A stretch of 52,953 bases of DNA from Chitinophagaceae bacterium (GTDB lineage: Bacteria; Bacteroidota; Bacteroidia; Chitinophagales; Chitinophagaceae), in assembly GCA_947447465.1 (NCBI GenBank), contig CANFKE010000031.1, forward strand, positions 1-52,953, given 5' to 3'. Below, piece after piece: positions 8,100-16,568 of the stretch (positions within the stretch are counted from its first letter, which is position 1; each line of letters begins with the position of its first letter). The notes under the pieces are model-generated. The model had not been told where the DNA came from and did not search any database. It saw only the letters and a list, made by a program, of their open reading frames with translations. The position numbers and the translations under genes are program-made.

Positions 8100-8630
8100 A
8101 TGAAAAACATATTGATCCTTGCTTTGCTTATTGCCGGCAACACCGCTTTTGCCCAGGATTATTGTAAGCAGGTAAAAAAAGAGGTAACCGAAAACAACAC
8201 CTCCTTTACCTACGAATCGCCGTACAAAGAAGATTCTCTTCCGCTCATACGTGTGGTAAGGAATTACAGCACCAATCCTGAAGCCGAATTTGATAATTTC
8301 AGCCTTATTTTCACAATACCTTGCGAGTTCAGCGACCTGCTGGTGGCCGGAGCAAGTGGCGAAACAGAAAAAGAAGAGACAGGCATTATCATAGAATTTG
8401 ATGATAAGACCAAACTGGAAGACGATATTACCGTAACACACAATAAAAAGGGAGATGGCACAGCAATGAGGGTACTCTACTACCCTGTGACCGCAGACAA
8501 TATCAAACAGCTTACTACCAAAAAGATCGTTTCATTCAAACTGGCTACCGCAAACGCCAGTGTATCTCCCGAACTGGCTACGGCCATTCTGAAATACGTG
8601 ACCTGCATAAGGGACGTAAAGAAAATGTAG
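8100..8630 (+). CDS. Hypothetical exported protein
   Basis: A 176-residue protein with a clear signal peptide (MKNILILALLIAGNTAFAQ, cleavage near residue 19). The ATG at 8100 is chosen over the in-frame one at 8082 because it gives a normal signal peptide. The mature part is acidic, mixed alpha/beta, with two cysteines near its start and end (DYCKQV; YVTCIRD) that could form a disulfide. It resembles no family I can name. Expected to be periplasmic or secreted. Confidence 0.78.
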   Translation: MKNILILALLIAGNTAFAQDYCKQVKKEVTENNTSFTYESPYKEDSLPLIRVVRNYSTNPEAEFDNFSLIFTIPCEFSDLLVAGASGETEKEETGIIIEFDDKTKLEDDITVTHNKKGDGTAMRVLYYPVTADNIKQLTTKKIVSFKLATANASVSPELATAILKYVTCIRDVKKM

Positions 8631-8746
8631 TCCGGAGCTCAATATAAAAATCAACAAAGCGTTAAATCATACGATTTATTGTAATTAAAGCCTGTTTTAC
8701 CATTCCCAGGTAGTCAAGGCGACTCCCTCTTTTAGGCTTTAATGTG

Positions 8747-8754
8747 TAGATTTG
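8747..8754 (+). promoter_or_regulatory. -7 promoter element of the LptF/G-PAP2-glycosyltransferase operon
   Basis: TAGATTTG fits the TAnnTTTG consensus and lies 20 nt before the TTG start of the permease gene. The -33 element is not clear. Confidence 0.5.
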
Positions 8755-8774
8755 CGCTTTAAATTTTCAAAGTA

Positions 8775-10244
8775 TTGTTCAAGAAGCTCGACATATTAAT
8801 CATACGCAGTTTTATCGGGCCTTTTGTCATTACCTTCTTCATAGCGCTGTTCGTACTGGTGATGCAGTTTTTCTGGCTGTATATGGACGAATTGATAGGC
8901 AAAGGCCTCAGCATATGGATGATAGTACAATTGCTCATGTATATGTCGGCTACACTTGTGCCGCTGGCATTGCCGTTGAGTGTGTTGCTGGCGTCTATCA
9001 TGACCTTCGGCGATATGGGCGAGAACTTTGAATTGGTCGCCATCAAATCTTCGGGTATTTCTTTGCTGCGCTTTTTGCGCCCGTTGGGGGTATTCATCCT
9101 GCTGGTTACAGGAGGTGCATTCTTTTTCAACAATAACATCATCCCGGTAGCCAACCTTAAAGCACTATCCCTATTATATGATGTGCGCAATTCTAAACCG
9201 ACCTTAAATATCCGCCCCGACCAGTTCAACAATGACATACAGGGCTACTCAATACGTGTGGGCAGTAAAGATGAAGACGGCTTTACCATTCACGACATCA
9301 TTATCTATGACCACACCGACATGGTGGGCAATAACAAGGTGATCATTGCCAAGGAAGGGCAAATGATGCCTACAGCCGATAAACAGACACTCATTTTCAG
9401 ACTGAAAGATGGCTGGCGATATGAGGAAAATTATAAGGGAGGGATGCACGACCCTGAATATCCGCAGACCCGTATGCATTTTGCCAAGTGGGATAAGGTA
9501 TTCGACCTTTCTTCATTCAACTTTACCCGATCAAATCAGGACCTCTTCAAGAACGCATACCAGATGATGGATGTAAAGCAACTGTATGAAGTGCTGGACA
9601 GCTTTGACAGGAATAAAGACATGAGCTATAATGCTATTACGTCTTATGTTTCGCCTTACATGACCATTAGTAATAAGCTCAAAGAAGACTCTATATTGAA
9701 GATCAGACTTGCGGAGGTGAAAGTACCTGCAAGAATCTACGACAGCAGCTTTTTAAAGCTGATACCTGAAGAAAAAAGACTTGTAATGGCGCAGACATTA
9801 AGTAATAACATGCGCAACCTGAAGGCCCTGATGGACAATAACTGCCTGAACGAAAAACTACAGCGGGAAAAGACCATGCAGTTCTCAGTAGAGTTCCACC
9901 GCAAATTCGCGTTGTCGTTTGCTTGCATGCTGTTATTTCTTATAGGAGCGCCTATAGGAGCTATTATCCGTAAAGGTGGCTTGGGTCTGCCATTGGTATT
10001 TGCCGTAGTATTCTTCATCACGTTCCATATACTGAACATAACAGGTGAGAAGCTGGCCAAGTCGGGCTCTTTACCACCATGGGCGGGCATGTGGATGTCG
10101 ACCCTGATAATGGCACCGATAGCTATTTGGCTGGTAGTGACCGCGACCAATGATTCTCAGATATTCAATAAAGAGTTGTACCTGCGTGCATGGCGTAAAG
10201 TAAAAGGTTTCTTTACATCTAAATCATCGGTCCTTGCGAAATAA
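8775..10244 (+). CDS. LptF/LptG family permease (YjgP/YjgQ)
   Basis: A 489-residue inner-membrane permease of the LptF/LptG family, whose members pair with LptB2 to extract lipopolysaccharide from the inner membrane and feed the Lpt bridge. Three N-terminal helices (about 10-40, 48-76 and 98-122) precede a large periplasmic beta-jellyroll region (about 125-370), and three C-terminal helices follow (about 383-403, 408-425 and 436-456). The motif near PLALPLSVLLASIMTFGDM (57-75) is typical. The start is TTG, with no in-frame ATG upstream. It heads a three-gene operon with a PAP2 phosphatase and an ArnT-like transferase. F and G cannot be told apart by eye. Confidence 0.9.
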   Translation: MFKKLDILIIRSFIGPFVITFFIALFVLVMQFFWLYMDELIGKGLSIWMIVQLLMYMSATLVPLALPLSVLLASIMTFGDMGENFELVAIKSSGISLLRFLRPLGVFILLVTGGAFFFNNNIIPVANLKALSLLYDVRNSKPTLNIRPDQFNNDIQGYSIRVGSKDEDGFTIHDIIIYDHTDMVGNNKVIIAKEGQMMPTADKQTLIFRLKDGWRYEENYKGGMHDPEYPQTRMHFAKWDKVFDLSSFNFTRSNQDLFKNAYQMMDVKQLYEVLDSFDRNKDMSYNAITSYVSPYMTISNKLKEDSILKIRLAEVKVPARIYDSSFLKLIPEEKRLVMAQTLSNNMRNLKALMDNNCLNEKLQREKTMQFSVEFHRKFALSFACMLLFLIGAPIGAIIRKGGLGLPLVFAVVFFITFHILNITGEKLAKSGSLPPWAGMWMSTLIMAPIAIWLVVTATNDSQIFNKELYLRAWRKVKGFFTSKSSVLAK

Positions 10245-10887
10245 GTTCAAGCTCATATACCGTCCATGGTTCCACATACCGGTATTACTATGGAGCATAG
10301 CAGGTGCTATTTCCATGCTCTGCTTCAGCAAGAAAGAGTTGTTCATGGCTGTTAACGGCTCTAACGGTCCGTTTCTCGATAAGATCATGTACCCGGTCAC
10401 CCACCTTGGCCAACCAGAGGTGATCATACCTACTTTATTGCTTATCATTGCCATACCACGTTTCAGAAACTGGTGGTATATTCTTACCGCCATTGTCTGT
10501 AATATTACGCCACTGCTTACCCAGCAGATAATGAAACAGATATTCTACCATCCTCGTCCGTTGAAATACTACCAACATGCCGACTGGATCCATTTTATCA
10601 AGTCGGACTGGCCGGAGCTTACCGGGAACAATAGTTTCCCATCAGGGCATAGTCAGGGTGCATTTAGTTTCTTTTGTTTTCTAACTTTGTTATTGCCTGC
10701 CAAATACAGAATGGCAGGTAGTGTATTTTTTCTTTTAGCCCTTTCCGTTTGTTACTCCCGCTTATATCTGGCAGCTCATTTTTTTGAAGATGTATATACC
10801 GGCAGTATAATAGGCGTAATTACTACAACAGTTCTTTTCTCTATAATGAGCCAATACAAAACAAAGCTCGGGGGAGAAAAACTATAA
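10234..10887 (+). CDS. PAP2 family membrane phosphatase
   Basis: A 217-residue type 2 phosphatidic acid phosphatase with all three catalytic blocks: KQIFYHPRP (Kx6RP), FPSGHSQGA (PSGH) and YSRLYLAAHFFED (SRx5Hx3D). About five or six membrane spans are visible. Such enzymes dephosphorylate lipid phosphates such as undecaprenyl pyrophosphate, phosphatidylglycerophosphate or lipid A. The start is a TTG overlapping the preceding gene by 11 nt, so translation is probably coupled. Its place between an LPS-transport permease and an ArnT-like transferase suggests lipid A or carrier-lipid phosphate chemistry; that substrate is an inference. Confidence 0.9.
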   Translation: MRNKFKLIYRPWFHIPVLLWSIAGAISMLCFSKKELFMAVNGSNGPFLDKIMYPVTHLGQPEVIIPTLLLIIAIPRFRNWWYILTAIVCNITPLLTQQIMKQIFYHPRPLKYYQHADWIHFIKSDWPELTGNNSFPSGHSQGAFSFFCFLTLLLPAKYRMAGSVFFLLALSVCYSRLYLAAHFFEDVYTGSIIGVITTTVLFSIMSQYKTKLGGEKL

Positions 10888-10914
10888 TTGTCACAGGTAT
10901 TTTTTAAAAGGCCG

Positions 10915-12555
10915 ATGCCCAACTACGTAAAATATTTCATCATCACTCTTGCAGGCTGCGTCCTGTTCCTGCCATTTCTTGGTCAGGTCCACCTGTTCGA
11001 TTGGGATGAGATCAACTTTGCAGAATGCGCCCGCGAAATGATCGTATCTAAAGACTATCTGCGGGCTCAGATAGACTTTATGCCTTTCTGGGAAAAACCA
11101 CCCGTATTCATATGGATGCAGGTAATAGGCATGAAACTTTTTGGTGTAGGTGAATATGCAGCACGCTTTCCCAATGCGGTAATGGGTATAGTAACGCTGA
11201 TAACCCTCTACTATGCAGGCAAAAAAGTAATGAACGAAAAGCTGGCTACCTGGTGGGTATTGCTATACGCAGCAAGCTGGCTACCTCATTTTTATTTTAA
11301 GTCTGGTATCATAGACCCTACTTTCAATTACTTCATCTTCCTTGCCTTCTTTCAGCTGCACCTGCTTAAGTTCTCCTCCAACAAAGCACTACATGCATTA
11401 CTGGCTGGGCTTTTTCTTGGTATTGCGGTGCTGACCAAAGGACCTGTGGCTATATTGGTCGGCGGATTGTCATTTGCTGTTTATGTTATACTGAACCGGG
11501 GCATGAATGGATATAAGGTCAAAGATCTTATCATCATTGCACTTAGTGCTATGATCCCGTTCGCTTTATGGTTGGGTAGTGCCATTGCTATCTACGGAAT
11601 TAAATATGGCAGTTGGTTCATGACCGAATTCCTTACTTATCAGGTGCGTCTTTTCCGTACCGAAGATGCCGACCATGGCGGACCATTCATCTATCATTTC
11701 ATCGTATTGCTCATCGGTTGTTTTCCTGCCGCTGCATTCCTGTTTCAATATTCAAAAAAGCGGAGTCATGATGCTGCCAACAGCCGCGACTTCAGCCGCT
11801 GGATGTGGGTGATGTTTTGGGTGGTGCTGATACTCTTTTCTATAGTAAAGACCAAGATCGTCCATTACTCATCACTCTGTTACTTCCCGCTTACTTATCT
11901 GGCGGCAGTGCAGCTATACAGACTTACTTATGAGCAGCTGAAAATGAAGAAGGGAGTAAAGATCACATTGATCGTAACTGCTTGTATATGGGGACTAGTG
12001 CTCCTACTTCTTCCGGTAGTGGGCATCAACAAACAAGCTATCATCCCTCTTATTGATGACCCATTCGCAGTAGCCAACCTTGCGGCAGATGTACATTGGA
12101 GCTATGCAGAATGCATATGGGGCGTTTTGTATGTTATTTCGGCCTGTATTGCCATTACCATGATGCGTAAAGACTTCAGAAAAGGCATGCTTACACTTTG
12201 TATGGTGCAATTGATCATCATACAGGTGACCATACTGCACTTTACACCTAAGATAGAGGCCTATTCTCAAAGATCGGCAATTGAATTCTTTCAGCAATTT
12301 GAAGGCAAGGAAGTCTATATTTTACCTCTGGGTTATAAGAGCTATGCCAATATCTTCTATGCACTTAAGCCACAGTTTGCTAACAAAGAATATTACAAGG
12401 ATGGTAAAATAAATGAGCAATGGCTGATGACAGGTGCGGTTGACAAGCCAACATATTTTATCAGTAAAATTCAAAATGCAGCACAGTACAAAGCCATGCC
12501 ACAACTGCAGTATCTGGGCGAAAAGAACGGCTTTGTCTTTTTTAAAAGAAAATAG
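10915..12555 (+). CDS. ArnT/PMT-like membrane glycosyltransferase (GT39/GT83 type)
   Basis: A polytopic membrane transferase of 546 residues that uses a polyprenyl-phosphate sugar donor. The first loop carries the acidic catalytic segment DWDEINFAECAREM (29-42), followed by FWEKPPVFIWMQ, the ekPPlfxWl block of ArnT-like enzymes. About ten to twelve hydrophobic helices precede a soluble C-terminal domain (about 440-546). I prefer the ATG at 10915, which places the first helix at the usual distance from the N-terminus. A TTG directly abutting the upstream stop (10888) would add nine residues. It probably decorates lipid A or a cell-surface glycan. Confidence 0.85.
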   Translation: MPNYVKYFIITLAGCVLFLPFLGQVHLFDWDEINFAECAREMIVSKDYLRAQIDFMPFWEKPPVFIWMQVIGMKLFGVGEYAARFPNAVMGIVTLITLYYAGKKVMNEKLATWWVLLYAASWLPHFYFKSGIIDPTFNYFIFLAFFQLHLLKFSSNKALHALLAGLFLGIAVLTKGPVAILVGGLSFAVYVILNRGMNGYKVKDLIIIALSAMIPFALWLGSAIAIYGIKYGSWFMTEFLTYQVRLFRTEDADHGGPFIYHFIVLLIGCFPAAAFLFQYSKKRSHDAANSRDFSRWMWVMFWVVLILFSIVKTKIVHYSSLCYFPLTYLAAVQLYRLTYEQLKMKKGVKITLIVTACIWGLVLLLLPVVGINKQAIIPLIDDPFAVANLAADVHWSYAECIWGVLYVISACIAITMMRKDFRKGMLTLCMVQLIIIQVTILHFTPKIEAYSQRSAIEFFQQFEGKEVYILPLGYKSYANIFYALKPQFANKEYYKDGKINEQWLMTGAVDKPTYFISKIQNAAQYKAMPQLQYLGEKNGFVFFKRK

Positions 12556-12676
12556 CCGCATCATTACTTCTGATGCCTGCTTCATGCCTATACTGCCAAT
12601 GATAGTTTTTTTATTGGGTCGATTATTTTATACATTGCGCCATATTATTTGCATGAGCATGTATAAATCGATCATT

Positions 12677-14563
12677 ATGACAAAAAACGCTATCATTCTA
12701 TGTTTCTTAGTCTTGGTTTCGTCCACATCAATAGCACAACTTGCCCAACCAGAGGGTGAGGCTGCAAAAAAACTTACGCATACCTATACCCCTCATCAAT
12801 TCAAACCGGGACAGGTTCAGTTTGTGGGGTTTCGCAATCCGCCGAGTGAAGATCTTTCATGGCAGCCCTCTATGACCAAAATATCGCCCAATGAAAGTGA
12901 AGATGATCCGAAACTGGAAAAAATAAAGGAAATAAAAGACAGGCAAAAAAGCAGGGACCAGGAGACAGTAACAGCAGCTAAGACCACTGCTATATTGCCA
13001 GTAGTGGGTACTAACTTTGCCGGCATCTTTAATGGCGGTGGACAATCTCCGTTAGACAACACAGTAGCCATCTCTAATGGGGGAAAAATTGTGGCATTCG
13101 TCAATAGTAAGGTCACCTACTACTCATCAACAGGAACAGCTACTTACACAGCGGGGCTTTGGGCGTTGATCAATGACCCTACCCTTACCAATGACATGTG
13201 CGACCCTAAGGTGATCTATGACAATGCCGCAGACAGATTCATCTTCTTTGCACAGGTATGCGATGCTATTTCAGCACATTCTAAAATTGTTGTAGGCTTC
13301 TCAAAGACCAATGACCCTGCAGCAGGATGGTATATCTATGAACTAACGGGCAATCCGCTCAATGACGGATCGTGGTTCGACTATCCTAAAATGGCCGTTT
13401 CGGGTGATGAGGTCTTTGTGACCGGGAATCTGTTCTTTGAAGGAGCCGGCTTCAACCAATCTGTGATCTACCAGATAGATAAAACAGCATGCTATGCAGG
13501 TGGCACTATAAGCTCTCAGTATTGGGCAGGTATAGCCGGTTCATTCACTATCTTACCTGTATCATTAGGTCAGTCAGGAAGTTATGGTCCGGGTATTTAC
13601 TGTGTCAATACCACCGGTTCATCTTTTGGCTCGGGCAACATACAACTCCATGTCATCAATAATAATATTGCTTCCGGCACGGCAACCTTATCTACCTACA
13701 ATGTATCTACAAGCAGCTACAGTACAGCAGGCAATGCTACTCAAAAAGGAAGTACCGTACCACTTAATACAGGAGACTCCAGAGCACTGGATGGCTTCTT
13801 TCTTAACGGCGTGATCCACTTCGTATTCAATTCAGATGCCGGTGGCGGCTGGTGTGGCATCAACTACAACAGGCTAACGGTTGCTACCGCCACTAATGTA
13901 TCATCTGTATATGGCACAGCAGGCACTTCTGATGTTTGCTACCCTGCTATCAGTTCTATCAGCACTACAGCTACAGATGCATCAGTTATGATCGCATTCA
14001 ATGAATGCAGCCCTACGCTCTATCCCCGCACCTGCGCCATCATGTGCGATAATAGTATGACCTGGTCTTCTCCTACAGTTGTAAAGTCCGGCGCATCATA
14101 TGTGCACTACCCGTGGTCAACAGCAGCTACCGACCGATGGGGCGATTATACCGGCATGTGTAAAAAATATAACGCCACTCCGGGCACCGCATGGATGGCA
14201 GGCATGTATGGCAGTACATCACATACCTGGTATCAGTGGATAGCAGAATTAAAAGTAGGTACTGGACCCGGCGTAGGTATAGTAACAGCCACCAACACAG
14301 ATGAATCAATAAAGGTATTCCCCAACCCTGTTTATGATAACTACAGCATTGCGTTTATGCTAAAAGAAAGAGAAGACATTACCGTTAGCCTAGTTGACAT
14401 AAATGGCAGAACTGTAAAAGAACTCTACTCTACGACAGCTGAGGCCGGAGAACAGATTTTTTCATTCAACAAAAGCAATCTCACCCCAGGCATTTATTTT
14501 ATTCACATCAGCAGTAAATCAACAATTCTGAAAAATGAAAAGATCATCATTTCCGGCAATTAA
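12677..14563 (+). CDS. T9SS-secreted protein with C-terminal sorting domain
   Basis: The 628-residue protein has a signal peptide (MTKNAIILCFLVLVSSTSIAQ region) and a type A T9SS sorting domain at its end (about 545-628: IKVFPNPVYDNYSI, VSLVDINGRTVKEL, LTPGIYFIHI). Such proteins cross the outer membrane by the type IX system and are anchored to the surface or released. The middle is beta-rich with repeated Trp/Asp/Gly segments suggesting a propeller-like domain; its activity is unknown. An ATG 81 codons upstream exists, but it would bury the signal peptide and overlap the preceding gene, so the start at 12677 is used. Confidence 0.85.
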   Translation: MTKNAIILCFLVLVSSTSIAQLAQPEGEAAKKLTHTYTPHQFKPGQVQFVGFRNPPSEDLSWQPSMTKISPNESEDDPKLEKIKEIKDRQKSRDQETVTAAKTTAILPVVGTNFAGIFNGGGQSPLDNTVAISNGGKIVAFVNSKVTYYSSTGTATYTAGLWALINDPTLTNDMCDPKVIYDNAADRFIFFAQVCDAISAHSKIVVGFSKTNDPAAGWYIYELTGNPLNDGSWFDYPKMAVSGDEVFVTGNLFFEGAGFNQSVIYQIDKTACYAGGTISSQYWAGIAGSFTILPVSLGQSGSYGPGIYCVNTTGSSFGSGNIQLHVINNNIASGTATLSTYNVSTSSYSTAGNATQKGSTVPLNTGDSRALDGFFLNGVIHFVFNSDAGGGWCGINYNRLTVATATNVSSVYGTAGTSDVCYPAISSISTTATDASVMIAFNECSPTLYPRTCAIMCDNSMTWSSPTVVKSGASYVHYPWSTAATDRWGDYTGMCKKYNATPGTAWMAGMYGSTSHTWYQWIAELKVGTGPGVGIVTATNTDESIKVFPNPVYDNYSIAFMLKEREDITVSLVDINGRTVKELYSTTAEAGEQIFSFNKSNLTPGIYFIHISSKSTILKNEKIIISGN

Positions 14564-14780
14564 CAATAAGGCACTTTTGTTCACTTTGTCTTTTTTCTTT
14601 TGCTGCTGTATGGCTATTGCTCAAACAACCGTATCAAAAGACACAACAAAGACTACCAAACATAGTTCCCGTCATCGTGTTCGCAGTCAAAAGCATAAAG
14701 CAATCATTCATCAATCGAGCAATGACAAGGAACTACAGCAGGTAAAAGAAGAGAAGAACAGACAAAAAGGAATAAAATAG
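14535..14780 (+). CDS. Small basic exported protein (hypothetical)
   Basis: An 81-residue reading frame overlapping the end of the T9SS gene by 29 nt. It encodes a hydrophobic segment ending in MAIAQ (about 10-30), a plausible signal peptide, then a lysine/arginine/threonine-rich hydrophilic tail. The signal peptide followed by a strongly basic tail argues for a real small secreted protein, but the overlap and short length leave doubt. No family recognised. Confidence 0.45.
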   Translation: MKRSSFPAINNKALLFTLSFFFCCCMAIAQTTVSKDTTKTTKHSSRHRVRSQKHKAIIHQSSNDKELQQVKEEKNRQKGIK

Positions 14781-15006
14781 CCCTGTGAATGGCGTGCCAT
14801 AAAATTATATGTACCTACACTCACCACTCTTTTTCTGGCATTCACCCCATTTGACCTAAGACAAATAGATAAATAATTTTATTGTGTATAAATTTAAATA
14901 CATAAAAATATATTTGATAGTTCGTTAGTCTATACCAAAAATGAAATGGTGATCTAAGCCCCGTACAGCCTGACTTTCATCATGTTTTTATAGTATCACT
15001 AAGTAG

Positions 15007-15014
15007 TATATTTG
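15007..15014 (+). promoter_or_regulatory. -7 promoter element upstream of the Rossmann-fold gene
   Basis: TATATTTG fits TAnnTTTG, with a T-rich -33 candidate (TTTTT at 14985-14989) 17 nt upstream. It predicts a leader RNA of roughly 135 nt. Confidence 0.45.
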
Positions 15015-15077
15015 TATAAATACTTCCCTTCTCGCCCCGAAAACGCGATCATTTTTTGCCATAAATATTCCTGTCAT

Positions 15078-15127
15078 AATTAACAGGAGCTTGTCGGCAT
15101 GAGATGATTGTCCTGCTAATTGTCATT
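15078..15127 (+). promoter_or_regulatory. Terminator-like hairpin in the leader of gene 15158
   Basis: AATTAACAGGA (15078-15088) pairs with TCCTGCTAATT (15111-15121) with a single mismatch and is followed by GTCATTTTTT. It is placed between the predicted promoter and the start codon, where a terminator would act as an attenuator. It could instead end an unannotated small RNA. Confidence 0.4.
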
Positions 15128-15157
15128 TTTTATTATTCATTATTAATCTGAGGGGAG

Positions 15158-15796
15158 ATGGAATACAGATCATATGTGTCACTGAACATTGCCATAATAG
15201 GTAATAGCAGAATGAGTCAGGCGCTATCAATAGCTTTTGTGAATGCGGGGCATCAGGTATTCAGAGCGAATACGGAACGTGAAGTGTCGGGACCCAAGCA
15301 GCAATGGGAAATTCTTGAGGGTGTTCATTATTGCAGTATAGAGGAGGCGGCCAAAGCCGCAGATTTCATTATGATCTGCACACCTGCCGGCGATGTGAGG
15401 GAGGTAGCCTACTGGCTGGGCGATGTGAGAAGAAAGGTGATCATAGACCTTACAGCAAATGTTCCTAACGGTATATCTGCTACTATCAATACAATAGGTG
15501 CGATCAATGCCATCACCGGCTCTGAACACATTGTAAAACTATTAAGCCTTTACAACCACGAAAATATATTCAAACCGCTTTTTGGTGGCAAGGCCGTGCA
15601 GGTAGTGTTGGCCGGAGATAGCCGAAAAGCGAAAGAAATGGCAAAAATCATTTGCAAAGAACTGAACATCGACAAGTTTCATGATTTTGGTAGCACAGAA
15701 CACATCGCACTATTCGATGAATTGTCTAAATGCTGCAGATCTATGATCAAAATAAATTACACACAAGTACAACCTGTAACTATAGGTAAAAGGTAA
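15158..15796 (+). CDS. NAD(P)-binding Rossmann-fold protein (F420-dependent NADP oxidoreductase-like)
   Basis: A 212-residue protein whose first ~110 residues form a dinucleotide-binding fold: beta strand NIAIIGNSRMSQALSIAF (10-27), then ICTPAGDVREVAYWL and VIIDLTANVPNG. This resembles the NADP_oxidored_F420 family seen in F420H2:NADP oxidoreductases and related reductases. The glycine motif is atypical (GNSRMS instead of GxGxxG), so cofactor binding may be altered. The rest lacks a second domain I can name. It is monocistronic between a possible attenuator and a terminator. Confidence 0.7.
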   Translation: MEYRSYVSLNIAIIGNSRMSQALSIAFVNAGHQVFRANTEREVSGPKQQWEILEGVHYCSIEEAAKAADFIMICTPAGDVREVAYWLGDVRRKVIIDLTANVPNGISATINTIGAINAITGSEHIVKLLSLYNHENIFKPLFGGKAVQVVLAGDSRKAKEMAKIICKELNIDKFHDFGSTEHIALFDELSKCCRSMIKINYTQVQPVTIGKR

Positions 15797-15817
15797 AATA
15801 TTCTATACCGGGATTAC

Positions 15818-15857
15818 AATGTAAAAGAGCGGACAGCAGTCTGCTCTTTTACATTTT
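15818..15857 (+). terminator. Terminator of the Rossmann-fold gene
   Basis: A perfect 13-bp stem (AATGTAAAAGAGC / GCTCTTTTACATT) with a 12-nt loop, followed by T residues. Confidence 0.85.
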
Positions 15858-15905
15858 TCAGTGTTAACAGTATCAGATATATTTGATCTTACATTTGGAT
15901 ATCCG

Positions 15906-16475
15906 ATGAACACTAATTTGGAAGACGCTACAATTGAGCATGTTGACTTTACAGAACAAGACCTGAGTAAACGGGAGTACCTCAATTGTACTTTCATCAA
16001 TTGCAACTTCACCAAATGTAACCTGAAAGATACAGACCTGATAGATTGTACATTTACCGGCTGCAATTTTTCTCAAGCTATCATCAACAATACAGGCATG
16101 AAGGGAGTAGAATTTTCCTCATGCAAACTCATGGGCATCCAATTCAGCCTTTGCAGTGATTTTCTCTTCTCAGTACGTTTTAACGACTGTTTACTCGATT
16201 ATACTTCATTTTTTCAGAAAAAGATGAAGAAGACCACCTTCCATAATTCATCAATAAAAGAGGCTGACTTTGAGGAGACCGATCTTTCTGAAGCAATTTT
16301 CACAAACTGCGATCTGCTGCATACTACATTCAACAGAACGATATTGGAAAAAACCGATCTGAGAACATCTTATCATTACTCATTAGACCCGGAGCTGAAT
16401 CGGATCAAAAAAGCGAAATTCTCTGCTCAGGGCATTGCCGGGCTGTTGACCAAATATAATATAGAAATAGAATGA
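15906..16475 (+). CDS. Pentapeptide-repeat protein (Qnr/MfpA-like)
   Basis: A 189-residue protein built almost wholly of A(D/N)LxX-type five-residue repeats (about 10-165: VDFTE, CTFIN, CNFTK, CNLKD, TDLID, CTFTG and so on), which fold as a right-handed quadrilateral beta-helix. Length and cysteine-rich repeats resemble the Qnr/McbG branch, which mimics DNA and protects gyrase, but the family is broad and this role is unproven. The ATG at 15906 gives a start just before the repeats; a GTG at 15861 would add 15 residues and begin only a few nt after the terminator hairpin. Cytoplasmic, no signal. Confidence 0.82.
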   Translation: MNTNLEDATIEHVDFTEQDLSKREYLNCTFINCNFTKCNLKDTDLIDCTFTGCNFSQAIINNTGMKGVEFSSCKLMGIQFSLCSDFLFSVRFNDCLLDYTSFFQKKMKKTTFHNSSIKEADFEETDLSEAIFTNCDLLHTTFNRTILEKTDLRTSYHYSLDPELNRIKKAKFSAQGIAGLLTKYNIEIE

Positions 16476-16568
16476 GCGCCCACCCTGTTGAAAAGTCAAT
16501 AGAACGTTATGAACAACTGCTGCTGGTCAGCGACTAATTAACTTTTAGTACCTTGCATAGTGTTACTT

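Larger units (their letters stand above)
14781..15157. other. AT-rich intergenic region with promoter
   Basis: 377 nt without a credible reading frame. The first two thirds are AT-rich and featureless. The last third holds a promoter-like TATATTTG (15007-15014) and a hairpin with a T run (15078-15127) upstream of the next gene. Confidence 0.6.

Noticed and set aside
12434..12676. An 81-codon N-terminal extension of the T9SS protein
   Set aside because: It overlaps the end of the glycosyltransferase gene and would place the signal peptide internally.
16472..16537. A 21-codon frame overlapping the pentapeptide-repeat stop (ATGA)
   Set aside because: The overlap looks like coupling, but the product is too short and shows no signal, membrane helix or regulatory structure to support it.
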